Shown here piece by piece: positions 9,506 through 19,353 of a stretch of 64,000 bases of DNA (its first letter is position 1; each line of letters starts with the position of its first letter). Under the pieces are notes generated by a model, which ran no database searches, was not told where the DNA came from, and worked only from the letters and a program-made list of their open reading frames with translations. The position numbers were made by a program, and so were the translations under genes. Location of the stretch: positions 1,240,001 to 1,304,000 of the forward strand of contig NZ_UHIP01000002.1 of assembly GCF_900460245.1 (NCBI RefSeq), written 5' to 3'. Source of the stretch: Vibrio fluvialis (GTDB lineage: Bacteria > Pseudomonadota > Gammaproteobacteria > Enterobacterales > Vibrionaceae).

Positions 9506-9520
9506 AGTTATCTCTCGTTC

Positions 9521-10012
9521 TTATTCAATATTGCTCACACTGATGGCTGAAGTGGGGCAGAGCGATACACACGCGCCGCAACCAGTACATTCATCAAGGT
9601 GGATAATTGGCTGTGCAACTTTTCCGGCTTGCAGTTGGAACTGAATTGCCATTGGGTCGCAGGTTTCTCCGCAGCTTCGACACTCGACGTTTTGCTTAGC
9701 CAGGCATTGGTCGTTGATGGCGGCTTTGGCCAGCCATGCGGTATTGGTTTGCGGTAAAAAAATCGGTTCTGGGCAAACTTCTGCGCATTGGTAGCAGAAG
9801 GTGCATTCATCAATTTGAAAATCGACAGTGGGATAACCCCCATCGCCGTTGACGATAATTTTCATTTCACAGGCATCGCGGCAGCGGCCACAACGCGTAC
9901 AGTCGTCAATAAAGGATTCTGGATTGGCAATCCAAGGTAAACGTACCTTTGATGTGTCGACGGAACGACGTGCAAATAAACGCCGCTTGGAAAGATCTAC
10001 CACTGAATTCAC
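9521..10012 (-). CDS. napF: NapF ferredoxin-type 4Fe-4S protein
   Basis: A 163-residue cytoplasmic iron-sulfur protein with four cysteine groups: CTRCGRCRDAC, CTFCYQCAEVCP, CRSCGETCDP and CTGCGACVSLCP. NapF interacts with NapA in the cytoplasm and is thought to help it mature. It is the first gene of napFDABC. The frame opens with GTG 10012, but a second GTG at 10003 with GGGTG upstream gives a start (VVDLSKRRLFARR) closer to other NapF proteins, so the true start may be three codons later. Confidence 0.93.
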   Translation of the reverse strand: MNSVVDLSKRRLFARRSVDTSKVRLPWIANPESFIDDCTRCGRCRDACEMKIIVNGDGGYPTVDFQIDECTFCYQCAEVCPEPIFLPQTNTAWLAKAAINDQCLAKQNVECRSCGETCDPMAIQFQLQAGKVAQPIIHLDECTGCGACVSLCPTSAISVSNIE

Positions 10013-10115
10013 CCAGCATGCTGAAAGATTATTAATAAAGCGTAGTTCACAATTTCTATTAATAAACTGTCATTTATCCATACACAAATTGTAGTTTTTG
10101 CCATATTTGTATAAA

Positions 10116-10131
10116 TACCCCTAAGGGGTTA
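10116..10131 (-). promoter_or_regulatory. NarP-like binding site upstream of napF
   Basis: TACCCCTAAGGGGTTA resembles the NarL/NarP inverted heptamer pair (consensus TACYYMT and its complement with a 2-bp gap); the core CCCCTAAGGGG is an inverted repeat but the spacing is off by one base. It lies 104 bases before the napF start. narP itself is in the adjacent divergent operon. Confidence 0.55.
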
Positions 10132-10145
10132 ATTAGAATGGAATA

Positions 10146-10159
10146 TTGTTTTGGATCAA
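10146..10159 (-). promoter_or_regulatory. FNR-like site in the napF-narQ intergenic region
   Basis: TTGTT-TTGG-ATCAA matches the FNR consensus TTGAT-N4-ATCAA at nine of ten positions. Its centre is 29 bp from the NarP-like site, an arrangement reminiscent of the E. coli napF promoter (FNR upstream of NarP), although the spacing there is shorter. Confidence 0.5.
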
Positions 10160-10225
10160 TAAATTCGGGCGAGTATGATCACATATTGATACCATTATGA
10201 AAAAGCCAGACTAGAGCATGCGAAA

Positions 10226-11983
10226 GTGCGTTTAAAAAGCGCCGTTGGGGAAGGTGAATTGGGGATAAAAGTTGAGAAGTCGGTGACCAGCACGATTGCG
10301 AAATCGATGCTGTTGATTCTATTGCTTTCGATAGCCACCACGGGTTTTGCCATTATCACTCTGGCATCTTCTCTGAACGATGCTGAAGCCGTTAACGTCG
10401 CAGGTTCGATGCGGATGCAAAGCTACCGATTAGCGCACGATATTCAGAGTAACTCAGTTAACTATGTTGAACATATCGCGGCATTTGAACACTCGTTGTA
10501 TTCGCCATCGATGAAAGCGCTCCAGAAATGGAATGTACCGTCAGACATTACTCATGATTACTACACGTTAATCGCCCGCTGGCACGAACTGAAACAGGTT
10601 CTTCGTAGTGAAGATAACCGCGACTATCTCACGCTGGTCGCGGGGTTTGTCAGCCAGATCGACAGTTTTGTCTTCAAGTTACAACGCTTTTCGGAACAAA
10701 AGCTCATCAATCTTGCCTGGGTCGGTGGGCTTGGGTTGGGGGCTGTTTTGTTCATTTCACTGTTTGTTATTCACTACATTCGCAAAGAGGTTGTGCGCCC
10801 TCTGCGAGCATTGGTGGTGGCGAGTGAGCAGATTCAGAATCGCGAATTTGATATTGAACTCAGTACCAACAGTCAGAACGAAATGGGCATTCTGACCCGC
10901 ACGTTTAACGTTATGGCCGGAGAACTGGGCAAGCTATATCGCGGCCTGGAGCAAGCGGTTAACGAAAAAACACGTAAGCTGCAACACGCCAATCAGTCGC
11001 TGCAGGTGCTGTATAACTCCTCTCAGGAGCTGACGGCTTCACGCATCAGTCAGGACAATTTTCAGGCTATTTTGAAACATATTGTCAGTATTGAGGGCAT
11101 CACTGCGGTGCAACTGGAGATCGAAGAAGAGGCAGGCAAAGGTTTGCTGCTTTCTCAAGGCAATATGTGTGGTGAAAATCCGAACCATCAGGCACTAATG
11201 TTGGATGGTATCCAGCTTGGATATTTACACTGGGAAGCGGGTTTACCTTGTCCGGATAAAGCGCTCATTGATAACTTTGTCCAGATTCTATCGCGGGCGG
11301 TGTACTACAACCGAGCTCAGAAGAAAGCCGAACAGCTTTTACTGATGGAAGAGCGTGCGACCATCGCACGAGAATTGCATGATTCATTGGCGCAATCGCT
11401 CTCTTACCTGAAAATTCAGGTGTCATTGCTGAAACGCGTGATGTCAAAGCTTGAACACAATCAATATTCAGAGAAAACCGATGAGATTATTGTCGATATC
11501 GATCAAGGGTTGTCCGGCGCTTATACACAGTTACGTGAACTGTTGACCACGTTCCGACTGACCATCAAAGAGGGCAATTTTGGCCAGGCCTTGGTAGAGA
11601 TGCTGAACCAGCTCGGAGAACAAACCAGCGCAACGATTGCGCTGAATAATAACTTGTCATCGATGGAGCTGGATGCCCATCAGCAGGTGCACTTGATACA
11701 ACTGATTCGTGAAGCGACCATCAATGCAATCAAGCATGCAGACGCGACTCGAATCAACATCGAATGTAACGAAAGCGATGGTGACGTCGTAGTGAGTATT
11801 GAAGACGATGGCGTCGGCTTTGAACAGAACAATGCCAAGTTGAATCACTACGGGATGAGCATCATGCAAGAAAGGGCAGCTAGATTGAACGGTGATTTGA
11901 GCATAGAAACCTCACCGGATACCGGCTGCAAAGTCACACTCAAATATACAAGATCAAAGGATACACATGTTGACGAAATGTAG
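10226..11983 (+). CDS. narQ: Nitrate/nitrite sensor histidine kinase NarQ
   Basis: Up to 585 residues. Seen: TM1 (about 28-50), a periplasmic domain opening with the P-box VAGSMRMQSYRLAHDIQ that binds nitrate/nitrite, TM2 (about 161-184), HAMP, a GAF-like linker, a HisKA_3 site ARELHDSLAQS with His385, and an HATPase with IREATINAIKHAD and EDDGVGFEQ. It phosphorylates NarP. The start is uncertain: GTG 10226 opens the frame, but TTG 10259 has GGGGAAGG just upstream and yields a start close to VEKSVTSTIAK, typical of NarQ. It overlaps narP by 17 bases and diverges from nap. Confidence 0.94.
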   Translation: MRLKSAVGEGELGIKVEKSVTSTIAKSMLLILLLSIATTGFAIITLASSLNDAEAVNVAGSMRMQSYRLAHDIQSNSVNYVEHIAAFEHSLYSPSMKALQKWNVPSDITHDYYTLIARWHELKQVLRSEDNRDYLTLVAGFVSQIDSFVFKLQRFSEQKLINLAWVGGLGLGAVLFISLFVIHYIRKEVVRPLRALVVASEQIQNREFDIELSTNSQNEMGILTRTFNVMAGELGKLYRGLEQAVNEKTRKLQHANQSLQVLYNSSQELTASRISQDNFQAILKHIVSIEGITAVQLEIEEEAGKGLLLSQGNMCGENPNHQALMLDGIQLGYLHWEAGLPCPDKALIDNFVQILSRAVYYNRAQKKAEQLLLMEERATIARELHDSLAQSLSYLKIQVSLLKRVMSKLEHNQYSEKTDEIIVDIDQGLSGAYTQLRELLTTFRLTIKEGNFGQALVEMLNQLGEQTSATIALNNNLSSMELDAHQQVHLIQLIREATINAIKHADATRINIECNESDGDVVVSIEDDGVGFEQNNAKLNHYGMSIMQERAARLNGDLSIETSPDTGCKVTLKYTRSKDTHVDEM

Positions 11984-12602
11984 AGTAATGCTGGTGGATG
12001 ATCATCCTTTGATGCGCAGAGGAATCAATCAGCTTTTAAGCCTGGAAGATGAATTCGAAGTGGTTGCAGAGGCCAGTAATGGTACTGAAGCCATTGCGTT
12101 AGCCCATGAAGTGGAGCCGGACATGATTCTGCTCGACCTCAATATGAAAGGTATGTCCGGTTTGGACACGCTGAAAGCGCTGCGGACCGACGGCTCCAGC
12201 GCAACGATTGTGATTCTGACTGTATCAGACAGTGCGGCGGACATTGAGGCGATTGTGCGTGCGGGGGCCGACGGTTACCTGCTGAAAGATACGGAGCCGG
12301 ATCAACTGGTTGAATTGCTCAAAGATGCCGTTCACGGTAATAAAGCTTACAGCGATGTCGTGGCGGCTTATCTGCGCGATCGTCAGGATCAAACCGATGT
12401 GTTTGACCTGCTCACAGAGCGTGAAGCGCAGATTCTGGGGGAGGTGGCGAAAGGGTATCGCAACAAACAAATCGCTGACCGCCTGTTTATCTCGGAATCA
12501 ACCGTGAAAGTACACATGAAGAGCTTACTGAAAAAATTAAGAGTGCCTTCGCGCACAGCCGCAACTGTGCTGTTTCTTGAGCGCTATGGCGAGCTCAAGT
12601 AA
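11967..12602 (+). CDS. narP: Nitrate/nitrite response regulator NarP
   Basis: A 211-residue two-domain response regulator. The receiver has the acidic pair Asp11-Asp12 and phosphoacceptor Asp57 (MILLDLNMKG); the C-terminal LuxR-type helix-turn-helix contains LTEREAQILGEVAKGYRNKQ and SESTVKVHMKSLL. It should activate nap together with FNR. The gene starts inside narQ, which implies translational coupling, and ends at a strong terminator. Neighbourhood with nap and narQ favours NarP over NarL. Confidence 0.94.
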   Translation: MLTKCRVMLVDDHPLMRRGINQLLSLEDEFEVVAEASNGTEAIALAHEVEPDMILLDLNMKGMSGLDTLKALRTDGSSATIVILTVSDSAADIEAIVRAGADGYLLKDTEPDQLVELLKDAVHGNKAYSDVVAAYLRDRQDQTDVFDLLTEREAQILGEVAKGYRNKQIADRLFISESTVKVHMKSLLKKLRVPSRTAATVLFLERYGELK

Positions 12603-12620
12603 TCCGATTCAGAAATAAAC

Positions 12621-12650
12621 AAAAAGGGCGCTGAAATCAGCGCCCTTTTT
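12621..12650. terminator. Bidirectional terminator between narP and dcuC
   Basis: Perfect inverted repeat AAAAAGGGCGCTGA with TCAGCGCCCTTTTT, two-base centre. It serves the convergent narP and dcuC transcripts. Confidence 0.88.
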
Positions 12651-12663
12651 TATAAACAGATTA

Positions 12664-14031
12664 TCAGTTGTACATCGGAACCAGAACCATGGTACCAATA
12701 ATAACAGTAACCAGGCCTGCCAGTACGGGTACAGAAGTACGTTTTACGACTTCGAACGGACTGATGTGGCCCATACCAGCCGTGGCAACGACTACGCCCG
12801 AAACCGGAGAAATGGTACGGCCCAGGTTAGATGCCTGCAGCATTGGAATGATAAGGAACGCTGGGTTGATGCCCATTTTCGCTGCCAGAGACGGTGCCAG
12901 TTCAACAAACGCGTAGAAAGGCGCGTTACCAGAACCCGTTGCAATCGCTGCGGCAACCGTCAGGCCAGTCAGGATCAGCATCAGTGCCATACCACCTGCG
13001 CCAGCAGTCTCTGCCAGATGCAGCAGGTTATCGATAGCGCCAATCGACATCAGGCCCTGAGCGAATACACCCGCGGCTACTAACAGCATCACCACGCCTT
13101 TGAATGCCTCAGCCATACCTTCGTAGCAAGATTCTAAGTCTTCCAGCGTTTCTTTCCCTTTGAATCGTTTGGTGACGAAATCTACTAGTGCACCAATAAA
13201 GATGGACAGAACGACAATGGTGTAGATATCCAGATACAGACCTTTAATCGTTTCACCGTTGAACAGGAAGACACCGATGATAGGCAGGAAAGGCAGTGCT
13301 GCGTAGTAGGCAGGGGCTTTTACTTCAATCGCCGATACATCAACGCGTTCCATTGGTGTGTTGTCTTTCTTATCCAGATATTTGTTCCAGAAAAACGCGG
13401 CGACAGCCATCACGATGATCGCACAGATAGAGACAGGCAGAACTGTTTCAACGGCAAAAACGTGCAGCGGCAGGCCGGATTTTTCGGCTGCAATCACGAC
13501 GTCACCAGACGTTGGCGACAGAATGATCGCTGCTGGCGACGCACACACAGCTACTGCAGCAGGACGAGAGATACCCATTGCTGTCATCATCGGGAACAGG
13601 GTTGCCATTAACAGAACGCCAAGGCCGGTAGCTGAGCTCACCGCCAGTGACATCAAACAGGCAACGATATAAGCCGCAACCAACAAAATGTATGGCGAGT
13701 TGATGACTGACAACGGCTTAGAAAACTGTTTTACCACCACATTGTTGGCACCGATGTGAGTCATATAAGACGCAAAACCACACAACAGCATGATTTGCAT
13801 ACCCAGACCGCCGCCACGGTTTTGCAGCATGTATTTCACGTATTCCAGCGAGTCGGTCACCATGTTACCCGTGGATGTCATTTTTGCAGGCAACACCGAA
13901 TGGCCAAGTACGCCAGTCAGTAGCAATAGCACAATCCCTGCTGTTAGCAGTACACCCGCTGGTTTATAGCCTTTTACGATGAAGTAACCCACTGCAATCG
14001 TAACGACTAAGCCGATTAAGAGCTCGAGCAT
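12664..14031 (-). CDS. dcuC: DcuC family anaerobic C4-dicarboxylate transporter
   Basis: A 455-residue polytopic inner-membrane protein starting MLELLIGLVVTIAVGYFIV with about 12 hydrophobic segments and family motifs such as ASPAAIILSPTSGDVVIAA and ATGSGNAPFYAFVELAP. DcuC proteins exchange or export succinate and other C4-dicarboxylates during fermentation or anaerobic respiration, which fits its place beside nitrate respiration genes. Monocistronic, followed by the narP/dcuC terminator. Substrate is inferred from the family. Confidence 0.9.
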   Translation of the reverse strand: MLELLIGLVVTIAVGYFIVKGYKPAGVLLTAGIVLLLLTGVLGHSVLPAKMTSTGNMVTDSLEYVKYMLQNRGGGLGMQIMLLCGFASYMTHIGANNVVVKQFSKPLSVINSPYILLVAAYIVACLMSLAVSSATGLGVLLMATLFPMMTAMGISRPAAVAVCASPAAIILSPTSGDVVIAAEKSGLPLHVFAVETVLPVSICAIIVMAVAAFFWNKYLDKKDNTPMERVDVSAIEVKAPAYYAALPFLPIIGVFLFNGETIKGLYLDIYTIVVLSIFIGALVDFVTKRFKGKETLEDLESCYEGMAEAFKGVVMLLVAAGVFAQGLMSIGAIDNLLHLAETAGAGGMALMLILTGLTVAAAIATGSGNAPFYAFVELAPSLAAKMGINPAFLIIPMLQASNLGRTISPVSGVVVATAGMGHISPFEVVKRTSVPVLAGLVTVIIGTMVLVPMYN

Positions 14032-14326
14032 AGTTGTCTCCAGTTAAATATTTTAAGTTGTCAAAAAGTATTTCAAGGTATGAGCTGAATTTACTGAAAA
14101 CTGACTTGTAGCACGAGGTCAACTTGAGCTTCTCATGATCTAAAACAAACAAAACTATTAATTAGTTTTGCGGAGTAAAATCCTATTGAAATAAATATAT
14201 TTTAGAGGTAAATGCCGTGTTAAATGCATTATCCAGTGTTATTAAATGGATTGAAATTTCTAATGTGAAACGAGGAGGTATAAAAAAAGTGACGTTTAAA
14301 CGTCACTTTTTCACGATTGTAGATAT
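14032..14326. other. AT-rich intergenic region upstream of dcuC
   Basis: About 295 bases holding the dcuC promoter region and the desaturase terminator. At 14150-14170 there is an 8-bp inverted repeat (CAAAACTA and TAGTTTTG) around TTAAT, a possible operator 119 bases before the dcuC start. I see no ORF with a ribosome-binding site. Confidence 0.5.
14282..14311 (-). terminator. Terminator after the fatty-acid desaturase gene
   Basis: Perfect palindrome AAAAAGTGACGTTT with AAACGTCACTTTTT, 16 bases beyond the minus-strand stop codon, with a T-run on the minus strand. Confidence 0.8.
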
Positions 14327-15448
14327 TTAAGCGTATTGAGCAATCGTTTGCTGCCAACGCTGCCTTTTTTCAAGAAACTCAGATTTCACAGACTGATAAC
14401 GAGCTTTAAGCACTGAATGTTCGTAACGCTTAAGTGCCGAATTTTTCTTGCTTTCCAGCAGTTGCTTTTTCACATCGTAGTAGTTGTGCAATTCGTGAAT
14501 GAAAGCGTCAAATTCGGCTTGAACGTTCGCCAGTATCACCAGATGGTTTGGCAGATGAGCGACACGTTCAGCGGCGTATTTCAGGCTCATCTCCGCCCGC
14601 GCTTTCTCTATCTTGATGGCCGGAGCGGTGCGTAGTTTCTTCGCCAGACCAAGCCAGGCACAGCTTTTTATCAACCACTTGGTTGGATCGTATTGCCACC
14701 AGTAAATGCCGTTGCGATAGTCATTTTCAAAGATGTGATGGTAATTGTGGTAGCCTTCACCGAAGGTGAAAAAGGCCAGAATACCGTTATCGCGCGCAGT
14801 GTTCTTGTTGGTGTAAGGCTGTTTACCCCAGATGTGCGCCAGCGAGTTAATAAAGAAGGTGGTGTGGTGATTGAGTACCAGACGGACGGCACCGACGATC
14901 AGCAACATTCCCCAGATATCGCTGTAGTACCAGCCCAGAGCGATAGGCACACCAAAGTTCATGATCAGCGCAAGTGGTACGTAGAAGCGATGTTGCCACA
15001 TGACAATCTTGTCTTTATGTAGATCGCGACAGTTGCTGTAGTCGTCGTAGGTCACCGAGTTGTAGTTTCTCAGCATCCATCCCATATGCGAAAACCAAAA
15101 TCCGCGTTTGGCAGAGTAAGGATCTTTGTCGTTCTGATCGACAAACTTATGGTGAACACGGTGATCGGATGCCCAATGCAGTGCGCTGTTTTGTACCGCA
15201 AATGCGCCGCCAAGCGCGCACAATAGGCGAACCAACCAGTGAGCCTCAAAAGCTTTGTGTGACCACAGGCGGTGATAACCCGTCGTGATCGACAAGTTGC
15301 AGAACGAGAAGCAGACAATCAGCCAAATCAGGTGTTCCCATCCATAACCAAATTGCCAGCCATACCAAGGCGCGACAACAGCGGCCAGAACAAAGCTGAC
15401 GGCGAAAATCGTAATATTCAACCAAATCAAAGGCGGTTTATTTGCCAT
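14327..15448 (-). CDS. Acyl-CoA/phospholipid delta-9 type fatty-acid desaturase
   Basis: A 373-residue integral membrane di-iron desaturase. The three histidine boxes are seen: HRLWSH (residues 59-64), HRVHH (96-100) and EGYHNYHH (231-238). Hydrophobic segments flank the boxes as in the stearoyl-CoA desaturase (OLE1/DesC) family. It introduces a double bond into saturated acyl chains and needs oxygen. The C-terminal ~100 residues are charged and helical, without a cytochrome b5 domain. Single gene with its own terminator; no FabR or FadR site was recognised upstream. Confidence 0.9.
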   Translation of the reverse strand: MANKPPLIWLNITIFAVSFVLAAVVAPWYGWQFGYGWEHLIWLIVCFSFCNLSITTGYHRLWSHKAFEAHWLVRLLCALGGAFAVQNSALHWASDHRVHHKFVDQNDKDPYSAKRGFWFSHMGWMLRNYNSVTYDDYSNCRDLHKDKIVMWQHRFYVPLALIMNFGVPIALGWYYSDIWGMLLIVGAVRLVLNHHTTFFINSLAHIWGKQPYTNKNTARDNGILAFFTFGEGYHNYHHIFENDYRNGIYWWQYDPTKWLIKSCAWLGLAKKLRTAPAIKIEKARAEMSLKYAAERVAHLPNHLVILANVQAEFDAFIHELHNYYDVKKQLLESKKNSALKRYEHSVLKARYQSVKSEFLEKRQRWQQTIAQYA

Positions 15449-15612
15449 TTAAAGATCCTTTAAGCTTACAACTGTGCGCCAGAATATCAGCGAACATGTG
15501 TAAGTCAAATATGTTTAACTGAATTGTGATCAGGATGTTTTGCTTTTTAACTCTAAATGCATAGTATGAAGAGTGGTTAAAAATCCTTACAGGAAGTTAT
15601 AAGGACTATTAA

Positions 15613-16143
15613 ATGGAAATTAAGGTAGCTGAATATAGCGATTTTGAGCGAATTGCCCATCTGCACGCACTAAGCTGGCAGATCAATTACGCTGACATTT
15701 TGGACAAGGATTATCTCGCCAACGAGGCACTGCAAGACCGTTTGTTGATCTGGCAAACGCGTTTGACCAACCCACCTTTTAATCAACATATTCTGCTCAT
15801 TGAAGAGGGTGGCGTGCTGTGTGGTTTTATTTGTGCGTTCGGCAATCATGATTTTGAAAAAGGCACAATTATCGAATCCCTGCATATTGACCCTAAACAC
15901 CAGGGGCGTGGTTTAGGCCGTTTGCTGGTAAAAGAGATGGCAACTTGGATTGAGCGTTATTTCCCGGACAACGGTGTTTACCTTGAAGTGCTGGAGAAAA
16001 ACCAACAAGCCATCGATTTTTACGATCACATTGGTGGTGAACTGCTGACGGAAAAGATGTGGCACGCGCCGGGAGGCGTTGATGTCCCTGAGCGGGTATA
16101 TAGCTGGAAAACACCCAAGGCGCTTATGGCGGCGATGGAATAA
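15613..16143 (+). CDS. GNAT family N-acetyltransferase
   Basis: A 176-residue cytoplasmic protein with a GNAT fold. The acetyl-CoA-binding motif A is seen as IDPKHQGRGLGRLLVKEMATWI (about residues 92-113), followed by LEVLEKNQQAIDFYDHIGG, the usual motif B. The substrate cannot be predicted. It diverges from the desaturase and is followed by a short terminator. Confidence 0.87.
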   Translation: MEIKVAEYSDFERIAHLHALSWQINYADILDKDYLANEALQDRLLIWQTRLTNPPFNQHILLIEEGGVLCGFICAFGNHDFEKGTIIESLHIDPKHQGRGLGRLLVKEMATWIERYFPDNGVYLEVLEKNQQAIDFYDHIGGELLTEKMWHAPGGVDVPERVYSWKTPKALMAAME

Positions 16144-16146
16144 AGG

Positions 16147-16168
16147 AAAGGGCGAATAGCCCTTTTTT
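16147..16168 (+). terminator. Terminator after the GNAT gene
   Basis: Stem AAAGGGC with GCCCTTT, GAATA loop, then a run of T. Confidence 0.75.
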
Positions 16169-16233
16169 TCTTGGCGTTGAATAGATTAGAGCATTCTGTT
16201 GTAGTAACCACATTCAAATGAAAAGGATAAGTA

Positions 16234-17403
16234 ATGAACCGCAACGTGTGGCTTTTGTCGCTCTGTCAGGCGCTGCTGATGACCGGCAACATACTGTTAA
16301 TCTCTGTGATTGGTCTGATTGGTAAGGTAATTGCGCCGAGCAGCAGTATGATTACACTGCCAGTCGCTCTCCAATTTCTCGGCTTAATGTCGGCCACTAT
16401 TCCCGCGTCGCTGATCATGGGCAGGCTGGGGCGCCGTCTGGGATTTAGTATCGGTAACAGCGTGGGAATTATCGGCGCGTCTCTCGCCACTTACGCACTG
16501 TATCACCAGTCATTTTGGCTATTTTGTACTGCGACTTTCCTGTTGGGGATCGGCATTGGCTTTGGCACTCTGTATCGTTTTGCGGCGATTGAAGTGTGCG
16601 ACGCTCATCTGCGTCACAGAGCAATTTCGGTGTCGATGGCTGGCGGTGTGCTGGCTGCGGTATTGGGGCCGAATCTTGCCATCTATTCTCAACGTTGGAG
16701 CGAGGGCGGTTTGTACATTGGTGCTTTCGCCGCGCTGATTGGCCTTAATCTGCTGGCGCTGACCTTGCTGCAGACGATTCAGTTTCCCAAACCCGTTCGC
16801 CATGACAGCCAGCCAGCGACGGATAAGTTGTCGGTGATTGCCAAAGGGACCAATTTCAAAGCGTCCGTCTTTGCTGCCATGGTCTCTTATGCGGTGATGA
16901 ACATCCTGATGACCGCAACACCGCTGGCGATGATTGGTTGTGGTTTTGATTTCACCAAAGCCGCTGGTGTCATTGAATGGCATGTGCTGGGCATGTTCGT
17001 TCCGGCGTTCTTTACGGGGCGTCTAATTGAAAAATTTGGTCCGCAACGCATGATATTGGCTGGTGGCTTGCTGTTTATATTGTGTGTGACTATCAATATT
17101 CATGGTCAATCCATCTGGCATTTCCGAGCGGCTCTGGTGTTGCTTGGCGTTGGTTGGAACTTTATGTTTATTGCGGCGACGGGTTTGTTTAGTCAGTCTT
17201 ATCAGGAACACAACAAGCCCAAAGCACAGGCGTTTAATGAGTTTTCCGTGTTCAGTTGTGTCACCATGACTGCGCTGCTTTCTGGTTGGCTTGAATCTAC
17301 CGTTGGCTGGCAAGCGTTGAATATTTACGTGCTACCTTTCGTACTGATTGTGATTGGCATCTTCGCTTTTCAGGCAAAAAAGAGTCGGTTGGTGATCAAC
17401 TAA
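16234..17403 (+). CDS. Major facilitator superfamily transporter
   Basis: A 389-residue inner-membrane protein with about 12 hydrophobic helices and the MFS loop 2-3 signature MGRLGRRLGFSIG (about residues 63-75). A charged central loop near residue 190 (QFPKPVRHDSQPATDK) separates the two six-helix halves. It looks like a YfcJ/YwoG-type efflux carrier; substrate unknown. Start ATG 16234 follows AAGGATAAGTA. It is a single gene between two terminators. Confidence 0.85.
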   Translation: MNRNVWLLSLCQALLMTGNILLISVIGLIGKVIAPSSSMITLPVALQFLGLMSATIPASLIMGRLGRRLGFSIGNSVGIIGASLATYALYHQSFWLFCTATFLLGIGIGFGTLYRFAAIEVCDAHLRHRAISVSMAGGVLAAVLGPNLAIYSQRWSEGGLYIGAFAALIGLNLLALTLLQTIQFPKPVRHDSQPATDKLSVIAKGTNFKASVFAAMVSYAVMNILMTATPLAMIGCGFDFTKAAGVIEWHVLGMFVPAFFTGRLIEKFGPQRMILAGGLLFILCVTINIHGQSIWHFRAALVLLGVGWNFMFIAATGLFSQSYQEHNKPKAQAFNEFSVFSCVTMTALLSGWLESTVGWQALNIYVLPFVLIVIGIFAFQAKKSRLVIN

Positions 17404-17431
17404 AAAAAGCCCGGTTAATCCGGGCTTTTTT
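17403..17431. terminator. Bidirectional terminator between MFS gene and chemoreceptor gene
   Basis: Stem AAAAAAGCCCGG with CCGGGCTTTTTT, TTAAT loop, between convergent genes. Confidence 0.87.
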
Positions 17432-17452
17432 GTGCGCGCTATCAAGCTGACA

Positions 17453-19213
17453 TTAGCGAGTCTGAAACTCAGATACCGCTTCATCCATTTGCCGGGCTTG
17501 TTGTGAAACACTGTCGACCTCTGACAACACTTCCTGAGCAGAATGCATGTTGTTTTCAGAGATAGTATTGAGCTCTGCAATCGAACCGCTCACCTGATTC
17601 ATCACAATCCCTTGTTCCTCAATGGCTGACGCTATACGTTCGGAGTTGGCCTGAATCGTCGACATGTCAGTGATGATCTGGCGCAGGCTCTCGTCAAGTT
17701 GGTGCGAAGCGTGCAGCGTTTCCTGGCCCTGCGAATTGCACTGGTCGATGTCGCTGATCACCAAACTCATTTGTGCCTGAATCGCAGAGACCACTTTCGT
17801 GATCTCCTCGGTCGATTGATGAGTGCGTGTCGCCAGGGAACGAACTTCGTCCGCCACTACCGCAAATCCTCGGCCTTGTTCGCCGGCTCGTGCCGCTTCG
17901 ATGGCCGCATTCAGTGCCAGTAAGTTCGTCTGTTCAGCGATGCTTTGAATGATGGTGACCGCACCGCCGATTTTTTCGACGTGATCATTGAGTGAAGCAA
18001 TCGATTGTTGGCTTGATTGCAGAGTAGTAGAAAGCTGGTCAATATTCTTCAACGTCGACTCGACAACGCTGCGTCCATTCTCTGCATTTCTTACCGCCTG
18101 CTGAACACCTTCTACCGCCACATTGGTGCTTTCTGAAATCTCGCCAATGGTGGCAACCATTTCTTGCACTGACGTGGCCATCATGGTGGTGTGATCGGCT
18201 TGAACATGGAACTGGTTAATCACTTCCTCAAGCTCGTTATGCATGCTGGTCGTACTGCTGGTCAGCTGATGTGACTTAGCTTGTGACCCCGAGATCAAGT
18301 GTTCGAACTTATCCAACAGTTGGTTGAAGTAGGTGCCAATAGAAGTGAGTTCATCGCGCCCTTGTAAATCGGTTCTTAGTCCAACGTTGTTAGTGCTGGC
18401 AATGTTCTGCATGACTTGCAGCAGTCTTTGCACCTGAAGGTTGATCGAGCGTGAAATCTGCCAGATGAAACCGAGGATCACAATCACGACGATGACAGTC
18501 ACAATCTGCTTAATCACATCCAGTTCACTGCGCATTTTGCTGACTTCAGCCGTCAGCGTTTCCGAGAAGGTTTTAAACTGCTCTTCAACGTTATGTGACA
18601 AGCTGCGAGTATTGCCAAGGTAACCTTCGTTATAGGCTAGGCCGATCAACTTTTCCTGCTCGATGACCCCTCGGGCGGCTTGTACCAGAGCGGAATATTG
18701 AGAAAGCACTGGCATGTCGAGCATTTTGCCTGCTTTCACCGCTTCATCAAAGTTGGCCAGAGCCAGCAGCGTTTCGGCATCCGCCCCATTTTCAGCTTGT
18801 GCCAGCAGGGCATGATATTTCGCCAACAACGCATCACCGTCGCTTAATCCCAGCACCTGATAAGCGCCGACCAATTGCTCAAAACCTTGTTTATACTTCA
18901 GCAGATCCGCTTTTAATGCTGCAGAAGACGCCAGATTGTGATTGGTTAAGATGGTTGACAGCTGGCTTTCCATAGAAAGGAACAGCTCGCTGTTTTGTTT
19001 GAAGGTGTCCAGGTATTTGGCGTCTTTGCGTAGCAAAAAGTCTTTTTCATTCCGGCGCAGATTGAGAAGGCGAATTTCTAACTTCTCTACCAAACCGATT
19101 GCGGACGACAGCTCGTTGGTTTGACGAGCAAAGTGTGTTGTGGTGATCACCAATGAGATAATGCCCATTACGGCGATAAAACCAAGCAAGTATAGCTTCT
19201 GTTTAATATTCAT
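17453..19213 (-). CDS. Methyl-accepting chemotaxis protein with HBM-like sensor domain
   Basis: A 586-residue transmembrane chemoreceptor. TM1 (residues 7-27), a roughly 205-residue all-helical periplasmic domain containing [20 protein letters not shown] (hallmark of helical bimodular, HBM, domains), TM2 (236-255), HAMP, and a cytoplasmic signalling domain with the tip [23 protein letters not shown] receptors such as McpS sense small organic acids; the ligand here is unknown. The open frame runs to 19342, but ATG 19213 ([12 protein letters not shown]) places TM1 at the N-terminus and is preferred. Confidence 0.92.
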   Translation of the reverse strand: MNIKQKLYLLGFIAVMGIISLVITTTHFARQTNELSSAIGLVEKLEIRLLNLRRNEKDFLLRKDAKYLDTFKQNSELFLSMESQLSTILTNHNLASSAALKADLLKYKQGFEQLVGAYQVLGLSDGDALLAKYHALLAQAENGADAETLLALANFDEAVKAGKMLDMPVLSQYSALVQAARGVIEQEKLIGLAYNEGYLGNTRSLSHNVEEQFKTFSETLTAEVSKMRSELDVIKQIVTVIVVIVILGFIWQISRSINLQVQRLLQVMQNIASTNNVGLRTDLQGRDELTSIGTYFNQLLDKFEHLISGSQAKSHQLTSSTTSMHNELEEVINQFHVQADHTTMMATSVQEMVATIGEISESTNVAVEGVQQAVRNAENGRSVVESTLKNIDQLSTTLQSSQQSIASLNDHVEKIGGAVTIIQSIAEQTNLLALNAAIEAARAGEQGRGFAVVADEVRSLATRTHQSTEEITKVVSAIQAQMSLVISDIDQCNSQGQETLHASHQLDESLRQIITDMSTIQANSERIASAIEEQGIVMNQVSGSIAELNTISENNMHSAQEVLSEVDSVSQQARQMDEAVSEFQTR

Positions 19214-19353
19214 ATGTAGACCAATGAATGAGATATATTGATAAATGTAATTATTATGTGTGAAGTTTAGATGGCAATTGCATCGCCAGCAATAAACAAT
19301 AGAATGGGTTTGTAAGACTGATTCCATCATTAGCACAGTCATATGGAGTTTTT

